A stretch of 50,215 bases of DNA from Cellulomonas sp. RIT-PI-Y. Lineage in GTDB: Bacteria > Actinomycetota > Actinomycetes > Actinomycetales > Cellulomonadaceae. Each line of letters begins with the position of its first letter. The stretch's first letter is position 1. The position numbers and the translations under genes are program-made. Shown in pieces: positions 8,324-16,831 of this stretch. The stretch spans positions 1 through 50,215 of the forward strand of contig NZ_JANZKP010000024.1 of assembly GCF_025642745.1 (NCBI RefSeq), read 5' to 3'. A model generated the notes under the pieces. That model saw only the letters and a list, made by a program, of their open reading frames with translations. It was not told the origin of the DNA and ran no database searches.

Positions 8324-8793
8324 GCGACGAGCAGCCGGGCCTGACGGGCGTGCTGGACGCACTGGCGGAGGCGGTGGCGAACGCCCGGGCGATGCCGATG
8401 TCCTCCTCGGTGCTGGTCAGCCGGGCCGAGTTGCTGGAGCTGGTCGAGCAGGCCCGGGAGGCGCTGCCCACCCAGATCGCCAGGGCGGAACGGGTGCTGG
8501 CCGAGGCCGATGTGGCCCGTGCCGCCGCCCGGGAGGAGGGCGAGCGGATCGAGGCCGCCGCCCGCCGCCGCGCCGAGGAGCTGGTCGGCGAGCAGTCCGT
8601 GGTCGAGCAGGCCGGGCAGCGCGCGGCGGAGATCGTCCGGGCCGCCGAGGAGCGTGCCGTCGAGCTGCGCCGGGAGGCGGACGACTACTGCGACCGGCGG
8701 CTGGCGGACTTCGAGATCGACCTGGGGAAGGTGCTCGCCCAGGTGCAGGCGGGGCGGGCCAAGCTCGCGCAGCGGCTGGACGGCGCGGTGTGA
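8320..8793 (+). CDS. Coiled-coil protein of the coaD-DUF177 locus (DivIVA/AtpF-like by appearance)
   Basis: 157 residues, almost entirely charged helix from about residue 40 to the end, rich in A, E and R with heptad-like spacing (for example AARRRAEELVGEQ, AAEERAVELRREADDYCDRRL). There is no signal peptide or membrane segment. Homologues at this position, between coaD and yceD in actinobacteria, are often labelled cell division initiation or ATP synthase B-like proteins because of the coiled coil; that label is not evidence of function. ATG 8320 overlaps the coaD stop, implying coupled translation. Confidence 0.8.
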   Translation: MSDEQPGLTGVLDALAEAVANARAMPMSSSVLVSRAELLELVEQAREALPTQIARAERVLAEADVARAAAREEGERIEAAARRRAEELVGEQSVVEQAGQRAAEIVRAAEERAVELRREADDYCDRRLADFEIDLGKVLAQVQAGRAKLAQRLDGAV

Positions 8794-8826
8794 CCGAGTC
8801 GATTCGGTAACTGGGCCCGGGTGCCG

Positions 8827-8832
8827 TAGGAT
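8827..8832 (+). promoter_or_regulatory. Candidate -10 TAGGAT for the DUF177-rpmF-rnc-mutM block
   Basis: TAGGAT follows the coiled-coil gene stop by about 33 bases and would give a leader of about 55 nt to the GTG at 8895, which has its own AAGGA site. No convincing -35 is visible. Confidence 0.35.
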
Positions 8833-8894
8833 CGGTCGCTGGTCCTGCCGGTGAATCCGCGGACCGAGACCCCCTCACTGAAGGAACGTGGACC

Positions 8895-9476
8895 GTGGAG
8901 CGCGCGACTCACCTCGATCCCCGTTCGCCGTTCGTGCTCGACACCCATGAGCTCGGTCGACGTCCGGGATCGATGCGACGTGTGCAGCGCACGGTGGCGG
9001 CCCCGGAGGATCTCGGCACCGAGGTGATCGGCGTCCCCACCGGGACGGATGTCGAGCTGGAGCTCCAGCTCGAGGCCGTGATGGAAGGGGTGTTCGTGTC
9101 CGGCTCCGCCCGGGCGCGGGCGGTCGGGGAGTGCGTGCGCTGCCTGGATGAGGTCGTCGAGGACGTCGACGTCACTCTGCAGGAGCTGTACGTGTACCCC
9201 GAGCGCGCCGCGGCCGCCACGGAGTCCGGGGACGAGGAGGACGAGGACCTGCGCGAGCTGGACGGCGAACTCATCGACGTCGAGCCCGCGTTGCGTGATG
9301 CGGTGGTGATTGCGCTACCGTTCCAGCCGTTGTGTCGGGTCGACTGCCCGGGTCTGTGCTCCCTCTGCGGTGCGCACCTGGCTGATGACCCCCAGCACGG
9401 GCATGAGACCCTAGACCCTCGGTGGGCTGCGCTTGGCGGCCTGCAGAGCACGCTTGACGACCAGAAAGAGAGCTAG
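8895..9476 (+). CDS. YceD/DUF177-family protein
   Basis: 193 residues. The family is conserved immediately upstream of rpmF and is linked to 23S rRNA accumulation in other bacteria. It has an N-terminal LDTHELGRRPGSMRR, a central CVRCLDEV, an acidic tract (DEEDEDLRELDGE) and the C-terminal CRVDCPGLCSLCG signature, whose cysteines probably bind a metal. GTG 8895 has AAGGA nine bases upstream. It ends two bases before rpmF, so the two are surely co-transcribed. Biochemical role is unproven. Confidence 0.85.
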   Translation: MERATHLDPRSPFVLDTHELGRRPGSMRRVQRTVAAPEDLGTEVIGVPTGTDVELELQLEAVMEGVFVSGSARARAVGECVRCLDEVVEDVDVTLQELYVYPERAAAATESGDEEDEDLRELDGELIDVEPALRDAVVIALPFQPLCRVDCPGLCSLCGAHLADDPQHGHETLDPRWAALGGLQSTLDDQKES

Positions 9477-9478
9477 CC

Positions 9479-9673
9479 GTGGCTGTTCCGAAGCGCAAGA
9501 TGTCGCGCAGCAACACCCGTGCGCGTCGGTCGCAGTGGAAGACCACTGCCACGACCGTCAGCACCTGCCCCCGTTGCAGCGCGCAGACCCGCCCGCACCA
9601 GGCCTGCCCGGCCTGCGGCACCTACAAGGGCCGCGTGTACGCGGACGCCATGCGGTCGGAGCACGCGGGCTGA
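9479..9673 (+). CDS. rpmF: 50S ribosomal protein L32 (zinc-binding form)
   Basis: 64 residues starting AVPKRKMSRSNTRARRSQW, the invariant L32 N-terminus. Cysteines C30/C33 and C43/C46 form two CxxC pairs that hold zinc. GTG 9479 lies two bases after the DUF177 stop. Together with the four-cysteine L28, both zinc ribosomal proteins in this window are of the zinc-replete type. Confidence 0.95.
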   Translation: MAVPKRKMSRSNTRARRSQWKTTATTVSTCPRCSAQTRPHQACPACGTYKGRVYADAMRSEHAG

Positions 9674-9712
9674 TCGCCCGCCGTCGACCGTCCTGACGGT
9701 CGCCAGCACCGC

Positions 9713-10414
9713 ATGAGCACCACCGCAGCACAGCTCGCCGAGCAGCTCGGGATCCACCTGGACCCCGAGCTGCTCGTGTTGTCCCTGACCCACCGCTCCT
9801 TCGCCCACGAGGCGGGTGGCATCCCCACCAACGAGCGGCTGGAGTTCCTCGGCGACACCGTCCTCGGACTGGTGGTCACCGAGGAGCTGTACCGCCGGTA
9901 CCCCGACCTGTCCGAGGGCGCGCTGGCGAAGATGCGCGCCGCCTCGGTGTCGCAGCGGGCGCTGGCGCAGGTCGCCCGGGCCTTCGACCTGGGCGCGTAC
10001 ACCCTGCTCGGCAAGGGGGAGATCGCCACCGGCGGCCGGGAGAAGGACTCGATCCTCTCCGACACCCTGGAGGCGCTGTTCGGGGCGGTCTACCTGGCCC
10101 ACGGTCTGGAGACCTCCCGTGAGCTGGTGCTCCGGCTGGTCGGCCCCACGCTGACCGCCGCCTCGCACCTGGGCGCGGGACTGGACTGGAAGACCAGCCT
10201 CCAGGAGCTCACCGCCCACCTGGGGCTGGGCGCGCCGACCTACCACGTGACCTCCGACGGCCCCGATCACGCGCGGGTGTTCTCCGCCGAGGTCGTCGTC
10301 GCCGAGCAGGTCCGCGGCACCGGCACCGGATCGGCCAAGAAGATCGCCGAGCAGCAGGCCGCCGAGCTCGCCTGGACCACGCTGTCCGAGCAGGCCGCCG
10401 CCACCGTCGACTGA
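9713..10414 (+). CDS. rnc: Ribonuclease III
   Basis: RNase III cleaves double-stranded RNA, including rRNA precursors. The 233-residue protein has the signature [11 protein letters not shown] (residues 41-51; E44 and D48 metal ligands) and the second acidic pair in [14 protein letters not shown] (D117, E120), so the catalytic site is complete. A C-terminal double-stranded RNA-binding domain runs from about residue 160 to 230, ending in [18 protein letters not shown] 9713 directly follows a 39-bp gap after rpmF. mutM begins seven bases after the stop. Confidence 0.95.
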   Translation: MSTTAAQLAEQLGIHLDPELLVLSLTHRSFAHEAGGIPTNERLEFLGDTVLGLVVTEELYRRYPDLSEGALAKMRAASVSQRALAQVARAFDLGAYTLLGKGEIATGGREKDSILSDTLEALFGAVYLAHGLETSRELVLRLVGPTLTAASHLGAGLDWKTSLQELTAHLGLGAPTYHVTSDGPDHARVFSAEVVVAEQVRGTGTGSAKKIAEQQAAELAWTTLSEQAAATVD

Positions 10415-10421
10415 CCGGCCC

Positions 10422-11318
10422 GTGCCCGAGCTGCCCGAGGTCGAGACCGTCCGCGACGGTCTGGAGCGCCATGTCGTCGGCCGCCGGGTCGCCGGGGTCG
10501 AGGTCCGTCGTCCCGCCAGCATCCGCCGGCACCTGGGCGGAGCCGCGGACCTGACCGGACGACTGGTCGGCCGCGAGTTCACCGCCGCCGCACGCCGGGG
10601 GAAGTTCCTCTGGCTGCCGCTCGGCCCGGACGGCGACGACGCGCTGCTCGCCCACCTCGGGATGAGCGGTCAGCTGCTGGTCCGGGCCGACCCGAGCGAG
10701 GGCGGTGACCACCGGCACCTGCGGGTGCGCCTGTTCCTGGACGACGGCGGCACCCTGGACTTCGTCGACCAGCGGACGTTCGGGCACCTGGCCGTGGTCG
10801 ACCTGGAGCCTACCGTGGACGGACGTCCGGGCGGTGCCGGTTCCCCGGCCGCCCTGGTCCCGTCGCCCGCCGCGCACATCGCCCGCGACCTGCTCGACCC
10901 CGCGCTCGACCGGGACGCGCTCACCCGCGCGCTGCGCCGCAAGCGGACCGTGGTGAAGCGAGCCCTCCTCGACCAGACCCTGATGTCCGGGGTCGGCAAC
11001 ATCTACGCCGACGAGGGCCTGTGGCGGGCGCAGGTGCACCCGGAGCACCCGACCCCCGACCTGAGCGTCGAGCAGGCCCACCGGGTGCTGGACGGCGTCA
11101 CCGCGGTCATGCGGGAGGCGCTCCGGCAGGGCGGGACCAGCTTCGACGCGCTGTACGTCAACGTGAACGGCGCCAGCGGGTACTTCGACCGGTCGCTGGT
11201 GGTGTACGGCCAGGGCGGACGGGCCTGCCCGCGCTGCGGGGCCCCGGTGGTCCGGTCGACGTTCATGAACCGGTCCTCGCACTTCTGCCCGGTCTGCCAG
11301 CCGCTCCCGTCGTCCTGA
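10422..11318 (+). CDS. mutM: Formamidopyrimidine-DNA glycosylase (Fpg)
   Basis: Excises 8-oxoguanine and ring-opened purines, with beta- and delta-lyase activity. The 298-residue protein starts [11 protein letters not shown], giving the catalytic N-terminal proline and E3. A conserved GKFLWL lysine region and the [13 protein letters not shown] helix-two-turn-helix segment follow. The C-terminal zinc finger is complete (C269, C272, C289, C292 in CPRC...CPVC). GTG 10422 follows rnc by seven bases; the rnc-mutM order is usual in actinobacteria. Confidence 0.95.
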   Translation: MPELPEVETVRDGLERHVVGRRVAGVEVRRPASIRRHLGGAADLTGRLVGREFTAAARRGKFLWLPLGPDGDDALLAHLGMSGQLLVRADPSEGGDHRHLRVRLFLDDGGTLDFVDQRTFGHLAVVDLEPTVDGRPGGAGSPAALVPSPAAHIARDLLDPALDRDALTRALRRKRTVVKRALLDQTLMSGVGNIYADEGLWRAQVHPEHPTPDLSVEQAHRVLDGVTAVMREALRQGGTSFDALYVNVNGASGYFDRSLVVYGQGGRACPRCGAPVVRSTFMNRSSHFCPVCQPLPSS

Positions 11319-11347
11319 CCCCGCCGCGCGCCGGGCGACCCCGGACG

Positions 11348-12304
11348 TCAGCCCGGGCGCACCACGGTGTTCCGCAACGGCTCGCCGGTGTGGAACGCGC
11401 CGATGTTGTCCACCAGCAGGGTGTCCGCGCCGACCGGCCGCCCGCCGGCCGCGTGCGGGGTGATCAGCAGGTTCGGCAGGTCCCAGAGCGGGGAGTCGGG
11501 CGGCAGTGGCTCGGTCGCGGTCACGTCCACGGCGGCTCCGGCCAGCCGCCCCTCCTGGAGCACGTGCAGCAGGGCACCCTCGTCCACGGTGCTGCCCCGG
11601 CCGACGTTGACGAACACCGCGTGTGCCGGGAGCCGCCGCAGGATGCCGTCGTCGACGATCCGTCGGGTGGCGGCGGTGGCGGGCAGGATGTCGATCAGCA
11701 CGTCGGTGCGGGGAAGCAGGTCCCTGGCCTCGTCGATCGTCACGACCGGGTATCCCGCGCGCTGACCGGCGGTGGAGGCGATGCCGACCACCTGGGCGCC
11801 GAGCAGCGTGAGGGCGGGGGCGAGTCGGGCCGCGATCGAGCCGAAGCCCCAGATCAGGACCCGGGCACCGGACAGGGAACGGAAGCCCGCGCCGTCGGAG
11901 CCTGGGATCGGCTGGAGTCCGCCGATCTCGGTGGACCACTCCCGGCGCTGCTGGGCCCGGACGGCGTCCGGGAGGCGCCGGGCGAGGGCGAGCAGCAGGG
12001 CCAGGGTGTGCTCGGCGACCGGGCCGTCGTGCAGACCTCGGCCCGAGGTGACGACGACCGCGGGATCGAAGCCCGCGGCCAGCACGGAGTCCGGACCGGC
12101 GGCCAGCGACTGCACCCAGCGCAGCTCCGGCAGGTCACGGGCGGCCTCGGCCAGTCGGTCGGCCGGGTTGCCCCAGACCACCAGGGCGTCCGCGTCCCGG
12201 AGGTCGGCGGGGATCCGGGCCCGGACGTCGTAGATCGCGGTGTGCACGCCCTCCGGTACGCGGGGGTCCAGCGGGATCGTGTCGGGGAGCAGCACCAGCG
12301 TCAT
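11348..12304 (-). CDS. D-isomer-specific 2-hydroxyacid dehydrogenase
   Basis: A 318-residue NAD(P)-dependent reductase or dehydrogenase of 2-oxo/2-hydroxyacids. The C-terminal catalytic set is visible: VNVGRGSTVDEGAL (Arg), ATEPLPPDSPLWDLPNLLITPH (Glu and His). The nucleotide-binding loop reads LIWGFGSIAARLAP, a GxGxxA variant. Substrate (glyoxylate, hydroxypyruvate, phosphoglycerate or other) cannot be assigned. The ATG at 12302-12304 is chosen; CAGTCT lies six bases upstream, so it may be leaderless. It converges on mutM and is divergent from the response regulator. Confidence 0.85.
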   Translation of the reverse strand: MTLVLLPDTIPLDPRVPEGVHTAIYDVRARIPADLRDADALVVWGNPADRLAEAARDLPELRWVQSLAAGPDSVLAAGFDPAVVVTSGRGLHDGPVAEHTLALLLALARRLPDAVRAQQRREWSTEIGGLQPIPGSDGAGFRSLSGARVLIWGFGSIAARLAPALTLLGAQVVGIASTAGQRAGYPVVTIDEARDLLPRTDVLIDILPATAATRRIVDDGILRRLPAHAVFVNVGRGSTVDEGALLHVLQEGRLAGAAVDVTATEPLPPDSPLWDLPNLLITPHAAGGRPVGADTLLVDNIGAFHTGEPLRNTVVRPG

Positions 12305-12373
12305 GGCAGGAGACTGGCGCAGCGCGGTCGCCGACGCCAGCGGCGGGTGCGGGCTTTGGTCCCGGTGAGTGGC

Positions 12374-12379
12374 TACGAT
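12374..12379 (+). promoter_or_regulatory. -10 box TACGAT of a leaderless response-regulator promoter
   Basis: TACGAT ends six bases before the GTG at 12386, and no Shine-Dalgarno is visible, matching the leaderless arrangement seen at 4953, 7823 and 28763. Confidence 0.5.
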
Positions 12380-12385
12380 GACCGG

Positions 12386-13072
12386 GTGTCCGCCACGAAC
12401 ACCACCCCCGAGACCGCCCACACGAGTCCGATCTCCGTGATGATCGTCGACGACCACGAGGTCGTGCGACGGGGCATCGCCGAGGTCGTCGAGCGCGCCG
12501 ACGGCATGAAGGTCGTCGCCGAGGCAGGATCGGTGGCCGACGGCGTGCGCCGGGCCGGCCTGGTGCACCCGCAGGTGCTGCTGGTGGACCTGCAGCTGCC
12601 CGACGGCACCGGCATCGACCTGATGACGCAGGTCAAGCCGCTGCTGCCGGACGCCCGGGCGATCGTGCTGACCTCCTTCGACGACGACGACGCCCTCGCG
12701 GCGGCCCTGGAGGCGGGGGCCGCGGCCTACCTGCTCAAGAGCGTGCGCGGCGCGGAGATCACCGACGTGATCCGCGCGGTGGCCGCGGGCCGCACCCTGC
12801 TGGACGAGCGCACGGTGACCCGTCGTCGTGCCGGGCACGAGGACCCCACCGAGAACCTCACGCCGAGCGAGCTGAAGGTGCTCGACCTGATCGGCGACGG
12901 GATGTCCAACCGGGAGATCGCCGAGAAGCTGGGCGTGGCGGAGAAGACGGTCAAGAACCACATCACCTCGCTGCTGTCCAAGATGGGCCTGCAGCGCCGC
13001 ACCCAGGTCGCGGCGTGGGTGGCGGCCCGCCGGCACTCCAGCTGGCGCGCCGACACCGCCCAGCACTCCTGA
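12386..13072 (+). CDS. NarL/LuxR-family response regulator, DosR (DevR)-like
   Basis: 228 residues. The receiver domain shows the acidic pair D22-D23, phosphoacceptor D68 in LLVDLQLPDGTG, the conserved T/S (LTSFDD) and lysine (LLKSVRGAE). The C-terminal LuxR HTH reads LTPSELKVLDLIGDGMSNREIA, followed by AEKTVKNHITSLLSKMGLQRRTQ, closely resembling the DosR recognition region (KTVKN and RRTQ). GTG 12386 matches a leaderless -10 box. The likely partner is the convergent GAF kinase 39 bp downstream. The stop lies in a 23-bp tandem duplication. Confidence 0.88.
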   Translation: MSATNTTPETAHTSPISVMIVDDHEVVRRGIAEVVERADGMKVVAEAGSVADGVRRAGLVHPQVLLVDLQLPDGTGIDLMTQVKPLLPDARAIVLTSFDDDDALAAALEAGAAAYLLKSVRGAEITDVIRAVAAGRTLLDERTVTRRRAGHEDPTENLTPSELKVLDLIGDGMSNREIAEKLGVAEKTVKNHITSLLSKMGLQRRTQVAAWVAARRHSSWRADTAQHS

Positions 13073-13096
13073 CCGACACCGGCCAGCACTCCTGAC
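13051..13096. repeat. 23-bp tandem duplication over the response regulator stop codon
   Basis: Two adjacent 23-bp copies, 13051-13073 and 13074-13096, differ by a single base. The first contains the TGA stop of the response regulator; the second lies wholly in the 38-bp gap before the convergent kinase gene. Confidence 0.85.
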
Positions 13097-13110
13097 CGGC
13101 GTCGCGAGCC

Positions 13111-14874
13111 TCAGCCCAGCGGCACTTCCCAGCTGAGCAGCGTTCCCGGACCGTCGGGGGCGACGCCGAGCGAGAAGGTCCCGCCGTGCTGGCGTGCCCG
13201 GGTGGCCAGGTTGCCGGTGCCCGAGCGACGGTCCCGGACCGGCGGCAGCCCGAGGCCGTCGTCCCTGACCTCGACCCGGACCAGACCGGTGGGGCCGGTG
13301 CCCGTGACGCAGACCTTCACCGACACCGAGGACGCGTGCGCGTGCCGGGCGGCGTTCGCCAGGCCTTCGCGCACCACGGCGACCACGTCGTCGGTCTTGT
13401 CCGGACCGATCCGCTCGTCCACCAGGTCCGCGACGATGTAGTCGCCGTCCGCGACGGTCTCGCCGTCCATCTCCACGATCAACGACGGGGCGAAGCCCAG
13501 TCCGGTCCGGGCCAGCGACGCCTCCCGGCGCAGCCGCTCGATGATGCCGGTGGCGGCGTCCGGGTCGCGCAGCGCGTAGACGATCTGCCGGATCTGCCGC
13601 ACCGACGCGTCGACGTTGTCCAGCGCCTCCTCGACGATGCTGGTCAGCTCCGCGGGGTCCACGCCGCGCGCCGACCGGCGCCGGACCGTCTCCAGCTGCA
13701 TGCCGGTGGCGAAGAGCTGCTGGATGGCCAGGTCGTGCAGGTCGCGGGCGATCCGTTCCCGCTCGTCCAGCAGCGCGGCGACGTCCTGGGCGTGCCGGGC
13801 CTCCGCCAGCACGAAGGCCAGCGCGGCCTGGGCGGCGAAGGACTCGGCGGTGGTCAGGTCGTGCGGGGCGAACACCGGCGCACCGACCCGGCGCAGCAGG
13901 ATCAGCACGCCCACCCCGCGCCCGGAGGTCTGCAACGGGGCGAAGATCGCCGATCCGAACGCCCGCATCGCCGGGATCTTGACCTGGCGCGAGGCGGAGA
14001 TCGACTCCACCAGCATGCCGGATCCCTCGGTCATCACGGTCCAGGAGCCGCCGTCCTGGGGGAGTGCGGCACCGATCAGGCTGTCCGCGTTGTGCCCGTC
14101 GGCCAGCTCGATCAGCAGTTCCTCGCCGAGTCCCGGCAGGGCGAGGGCGGCGGCGTCCGCGTCGGCCACGTCCCGGGCGGTCGCGGCGATGTGCGCCAGC
14201 GCGTCCTCCTCGTCGGCCCCGGACAGCAGCATGGTGGTGATCTCCTGGCCGGCCCGCAGCCAGTGCTCGCGCCGGGCGCCCTCGGAGTACAGCTGGGCGT
14301 TGGCGACCGCGACCCCGGCGGTGGCGGCCAGGGCGATCACGGTGGCGTCGTCCTGCTCGGTGAAACCGCTCTGCTTGTCGGCCAGGTAGAGATAGCCGTA
14401 GACCTGCTCCCGCACCCGCACGGCCGCGCCCAGGAAGGATCCCATCGGCGGGTGCTCGCGCGGCCAGCCCTCGAAGGCGGGGTGCTGGGTCAGATCGGCC
14501 AGGTGCAGCACGCCGTGGTCCGGGATCTTGCCCAGGACGCCGCGGGCGTGCGGCGGGTGGCCCATCATGGCGGCCAGCTGCGCCGGGACGCCGGCCTGGA
14601 CGAAGGTGGTCGACTCGCCCCGGGAGTCCAGCACGTTGATCGCGCCGTACGTCGCGCCGGTCAGCTCCACCGACACCCGGACGAACCGCTCGAGCACGGT
14701 GGGCAGCTCCAGATCGGAGGCGACCGACAGCACGGCGTCCAGCAGGTCGCTCAGGCGGTCACCGGACTCGTTCCCCGTGCCGACCTCGACCAGCGACTCG
14801 CCGTGCGCACCGGGCAGGTGGATGGTCGTCGTGACACCGTGCCCCGAGTGCCTCGTGGTCTGGTTGTCGGCCAT
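13111..14874 (-). CDS. Two-GAF sensor histidine kinase, DosS/DevS-like
   Basis: 587 residues, no membrane segments. GAF1 (about 45-195), GAF2 (about 205-355), then a HisKA_3 domain with phosphoacceptor H380 in ERIARDLHDLAIQQLFATG, and an ATPase domain with REGLANAARHAHA, VRDDGLGLPP and SGTGNL. In GAF1, HPPMGSFLG places H141 where Mycobacterium DosS has its haem-ligand His149, and Y163 lies 22 residues later as Tyr171 does in DosS. This suggests a haem-based gas or redox sensor, by comparison from memory. The ATG at 14874 has GAGGGTGGGA upstream. It follows cydC by 40 bp on the same strand and probably belongs to the cyd operon, while its regulator gene converges on it. Confidence 0.88.
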   Translation of the reverse strand: MADNQTTRHSGHGVTTTIHLPGAHGESLVEVGTGNESGDRLSDLLDAVLSVASDLELPTVLERFVRVSVELTGATYGAINVLDSRGESTTFVQAGVPAQLAAMMGHPPHARGVLGKIPDHGVLHLADLTQHPAFEGWPREHPPMGSFLGAAVRVREQVYGYLYLADKQSGFTEQDDATVIALAATAGVAVANAQLYSEGARREHWLRAGQEITTMLLSGADEEDALAHIAATARDVADADAAALALPGLGEELLIELADGHNADSLIGAALPQDGGSWTVMTEGSGMLVESISASRQVKIPAMRAFGSAIFAPLQTSGRGVGVLILLRRVGAPVFAPHDLTTAESFAAQAALAFVLAEARHAQDVAALLDERERIARDLHDLAIQQLFATGMQLETVRRRSARGVDPAELTSIVEEALDNVDASVRQIRQIVYALRDPDAATGIIERLRREASLARTGLGFAPSLIVEMDGETVADGDYIVADLVDERIGPDKTDDVVAVVREGLANAARHAHASSVSVKVCVTGTGPTGLVRVEVRDDGLGLPPVRDRRSGTGNLATRARQHGGTFSLGVAPDGPGTLLSWEVPLG

Positions 14875-14914
14875 GCGTCGTTCCCACCCTCGTTCAGCCC
14901 AGCTGTGGTGCAGC

Positions 14915-16831
14915 TCAGCTCTGGATCAGCTCAGCGGCGTGCGCCTCACGGTACTGGGCATTACCGGCCAGCAGCTGCTCGTGCGTCCCGCGCGCCGCGA
15001 CCCGGCCGCCGTCCAGCAGCAGCACCTCGTCCGCGGCCGCCAGCGGGGCCAGGCGGTGGGTGACCACCAGCACGCCCCGGGCACGGTCGGACCGGTCGAG
15101 CAGGTCGCCGACCAGCCGGTCCGCGGTGCCGGGATCCAGGTGCTCGGCCGGCTCGTCGATCAGCAGCAGCGGCGCTGGGGAGAGCAGGGCGCGGGCCAGC
15201 AGCAGCCGTCGCCGTTCTCCGCCGGAGACGCTGCGTGCGTCAGCGCCCAGCGCGGTGTCCACCCCGTCGGGCAGCCCCGCGAGCCAGTCGCCGAGTCCTG
15301 CGGTGACCAGGGCGTCCCGGGCCTCCTGCGCGCTGGTCGAGCCGCGGGCCACCCGGAGGTTCTCCAGCACGGTGGTCTCGAAGACGTGCGCGTCCTCGGT
15401 GGTGAGCGACAGCCGCTCCAGGCGGGCGCTCGGGTCGGTGTCGGCCAGGGGGACGCCGTCCAGCAGCAGGTCGCCGCCCCGGGGCGGCAGGAATCCCGCC
15501 AGGGTCAGCAGCAGGGTGGTCTTGCCGATGCCGGACGGGCCGACGACGGCCAGGGAGCGACCGGGGCTCAGCTCCAGGTCCAGACCGGAGAGGATCGGGT
15601 CCCGGTCGGGCCAGCCGACGGCCAGGCCGCGGGCGGTGATCACCGGGCCCCGGGCGGGCAGGCCGACCTGATCGGCGGATCGGGGCATCGCCCGGTCGCC
15701 GGTCCGCGCCGGATCGGGCCGGGGATCCGTGCTGTCGTCCTGCCGGTGCTCGGTGGTGTCGGGGCCGGTGGTCGCGGTCCCGCTGCCGTCGTCCGCCGCG
15801 TCCAGCAGCGCCATCAGTCGGGCGGCCGCGGTGCGGGACCGGTGCACCTGGATCGCCGCCATCGGCAGCACGCTGGTCGCCTCGAAGGCTGCCAGAGGGG
15901 TCAGCACGATCACGGCCAGCTCGACGGCGGCGATCTGTCCGGCGGCCAGGGCCGGGATCCCGGTGAGCAGCGCGCCGAGCACGGCGATCCCGATCGCCAG
16001 GTTGCCGAGCCCGGCGGCCAGCGCGGACGGACCCGCGCCAGTGTCGGTCGCCCGCGCCAGGTCGGCGTCGGCGGCCCGCAGGCGGTCCAGCTCGGTGTCG
16101 GTGCGGCCCTGGACCGCCAGCGGACCGGCGTCGTCCAGCAGCCCGAGCGCGGCCGAGGCCATCCGCGCCCTGGCGTCGGCGGCCCGCTGCTCGGTCGCCC
16201 GGGCGGCGCGCTGGGCGAGCCACGGCGCGACCACCCCGGCCAGTACCAGGCAGAGCGCCAGGATCGCCCCGGCGACCGGCAGGAAGGCGGCGATGGCGGC
16301 CACCGTGCCGACCCCCAGGGCGAGGGCGACCGTGGCGGGCAGCAGTCCGCGGACCACCACGTCCCCGACCGCGTCGACGTCGGCGCCGACCCGGGCCAGC
16401 AGATCGCCGCGGCGGACGGCCAGGGTCGCCTCCGGGCGGCCGGTGGCGAGCCGCTGGTACAGCGTCGTGCGCAGCGTGGTCATGCCGCGCAGAGCGACGT
16501 CGTGCGACACCAGCCGGTCGAGGTAGCGGAACAGGCCGCGGCCGATGCCGAAGGCGCGCACGCCGACCGTCGCCACCGACAGCGTGAGGACCGGCGGCAT
16601 CTGGGCCGCTCGGGTGATCAGCCAGGCCGAGACGGCGGCCAATGCCACCGCGCAGCCCAGGGCGAGGGTGCCGAGCAGTGCGGAGAGCGCGAACCGGCGA
16701 CGGTCCACGTCCAGCAGGGCGACGGCGCGCCAGAGCGGGTCCCGGCGCCGACCGGAGGCGGTGAAGGTGCCGGCGGTGGCATCCGGAGGCCTGGTAGCGG
16801 TGTCCACCCCGGCGGTGTCGATGGCGCTCAT
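14915..16831 (-). CDS. cydC: ABC exporter subunit CydC (cytochrome bd assembly)
   Basis: CydC with CydD forms the heterodimeric transporter of thiols and haem needed to assemble cytochrome bd. 638 residues: a transmembrane domain from about 45 to 310 (RFALSALLGTLALGCAVALA, TVGVRAFGIGRGLFRYLDRLVSHD), a hydrophilic linker of about 45 residues rich in D, T and P, then the ATPase with GPSGIGKTT, SVSGGERRRLLLARAL and LLLIDEPAEHLD. The ATG at 16829-16831 overlaps the cydD stop. The linker is longer than usual. Confidence 0.92.
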   Translation of the reverse strand: MSAIDTAGVDTATRPPDATAGTFTASGRRRDPLWRAVALLDVDRRRFALSALLGTLALGCAVALAAVSAWLITRAAQMPPVLTLSVATVGVRAFGIGRGLFRYLDRLVSHDVALRGMTTLRTTLYQRLATGRPEATLAVRRGDLLARVGADVDAVGDVVVRGLLPATVALALGVGTVAAIAAFLPVAGAILALCLVLAGVVAPWLAQRAARATEQRAADARARMASAALGLLDDAGPLAVQGRTDTELDRLRAADADLARATDTGAGPSALAAGLGNLAIGIAVLGALLTGIPALAAGQIAAVELAVIVLTPLAAFEATSVLPMAAIQVHRSRTAAARLMALLDAADDGSGTATTGPDTTEHRQDDSTDPRPDPARTGDRAMPRSADQVGLPARGPVITARGLAVGWPDRDPILSGLDLELSPGRSLAVVGPSGIGKTTLLLTLAGFLPPRGGDLLLDGVPLADTDPSARLERLSLTTEDAHVFETTVLENLRVARGSTSAQEARDALVTAGLGDWLAGLPDGVDTALGADARSVSGGERRRLLLARALLSPAPLLLIDEPAEHLDPGTADRLVGDLLDRSDRARGVLVVTHRLAPLAAADEVLLLDGGRVAARGTHEQLLAGNAQYREAHAAELIQS

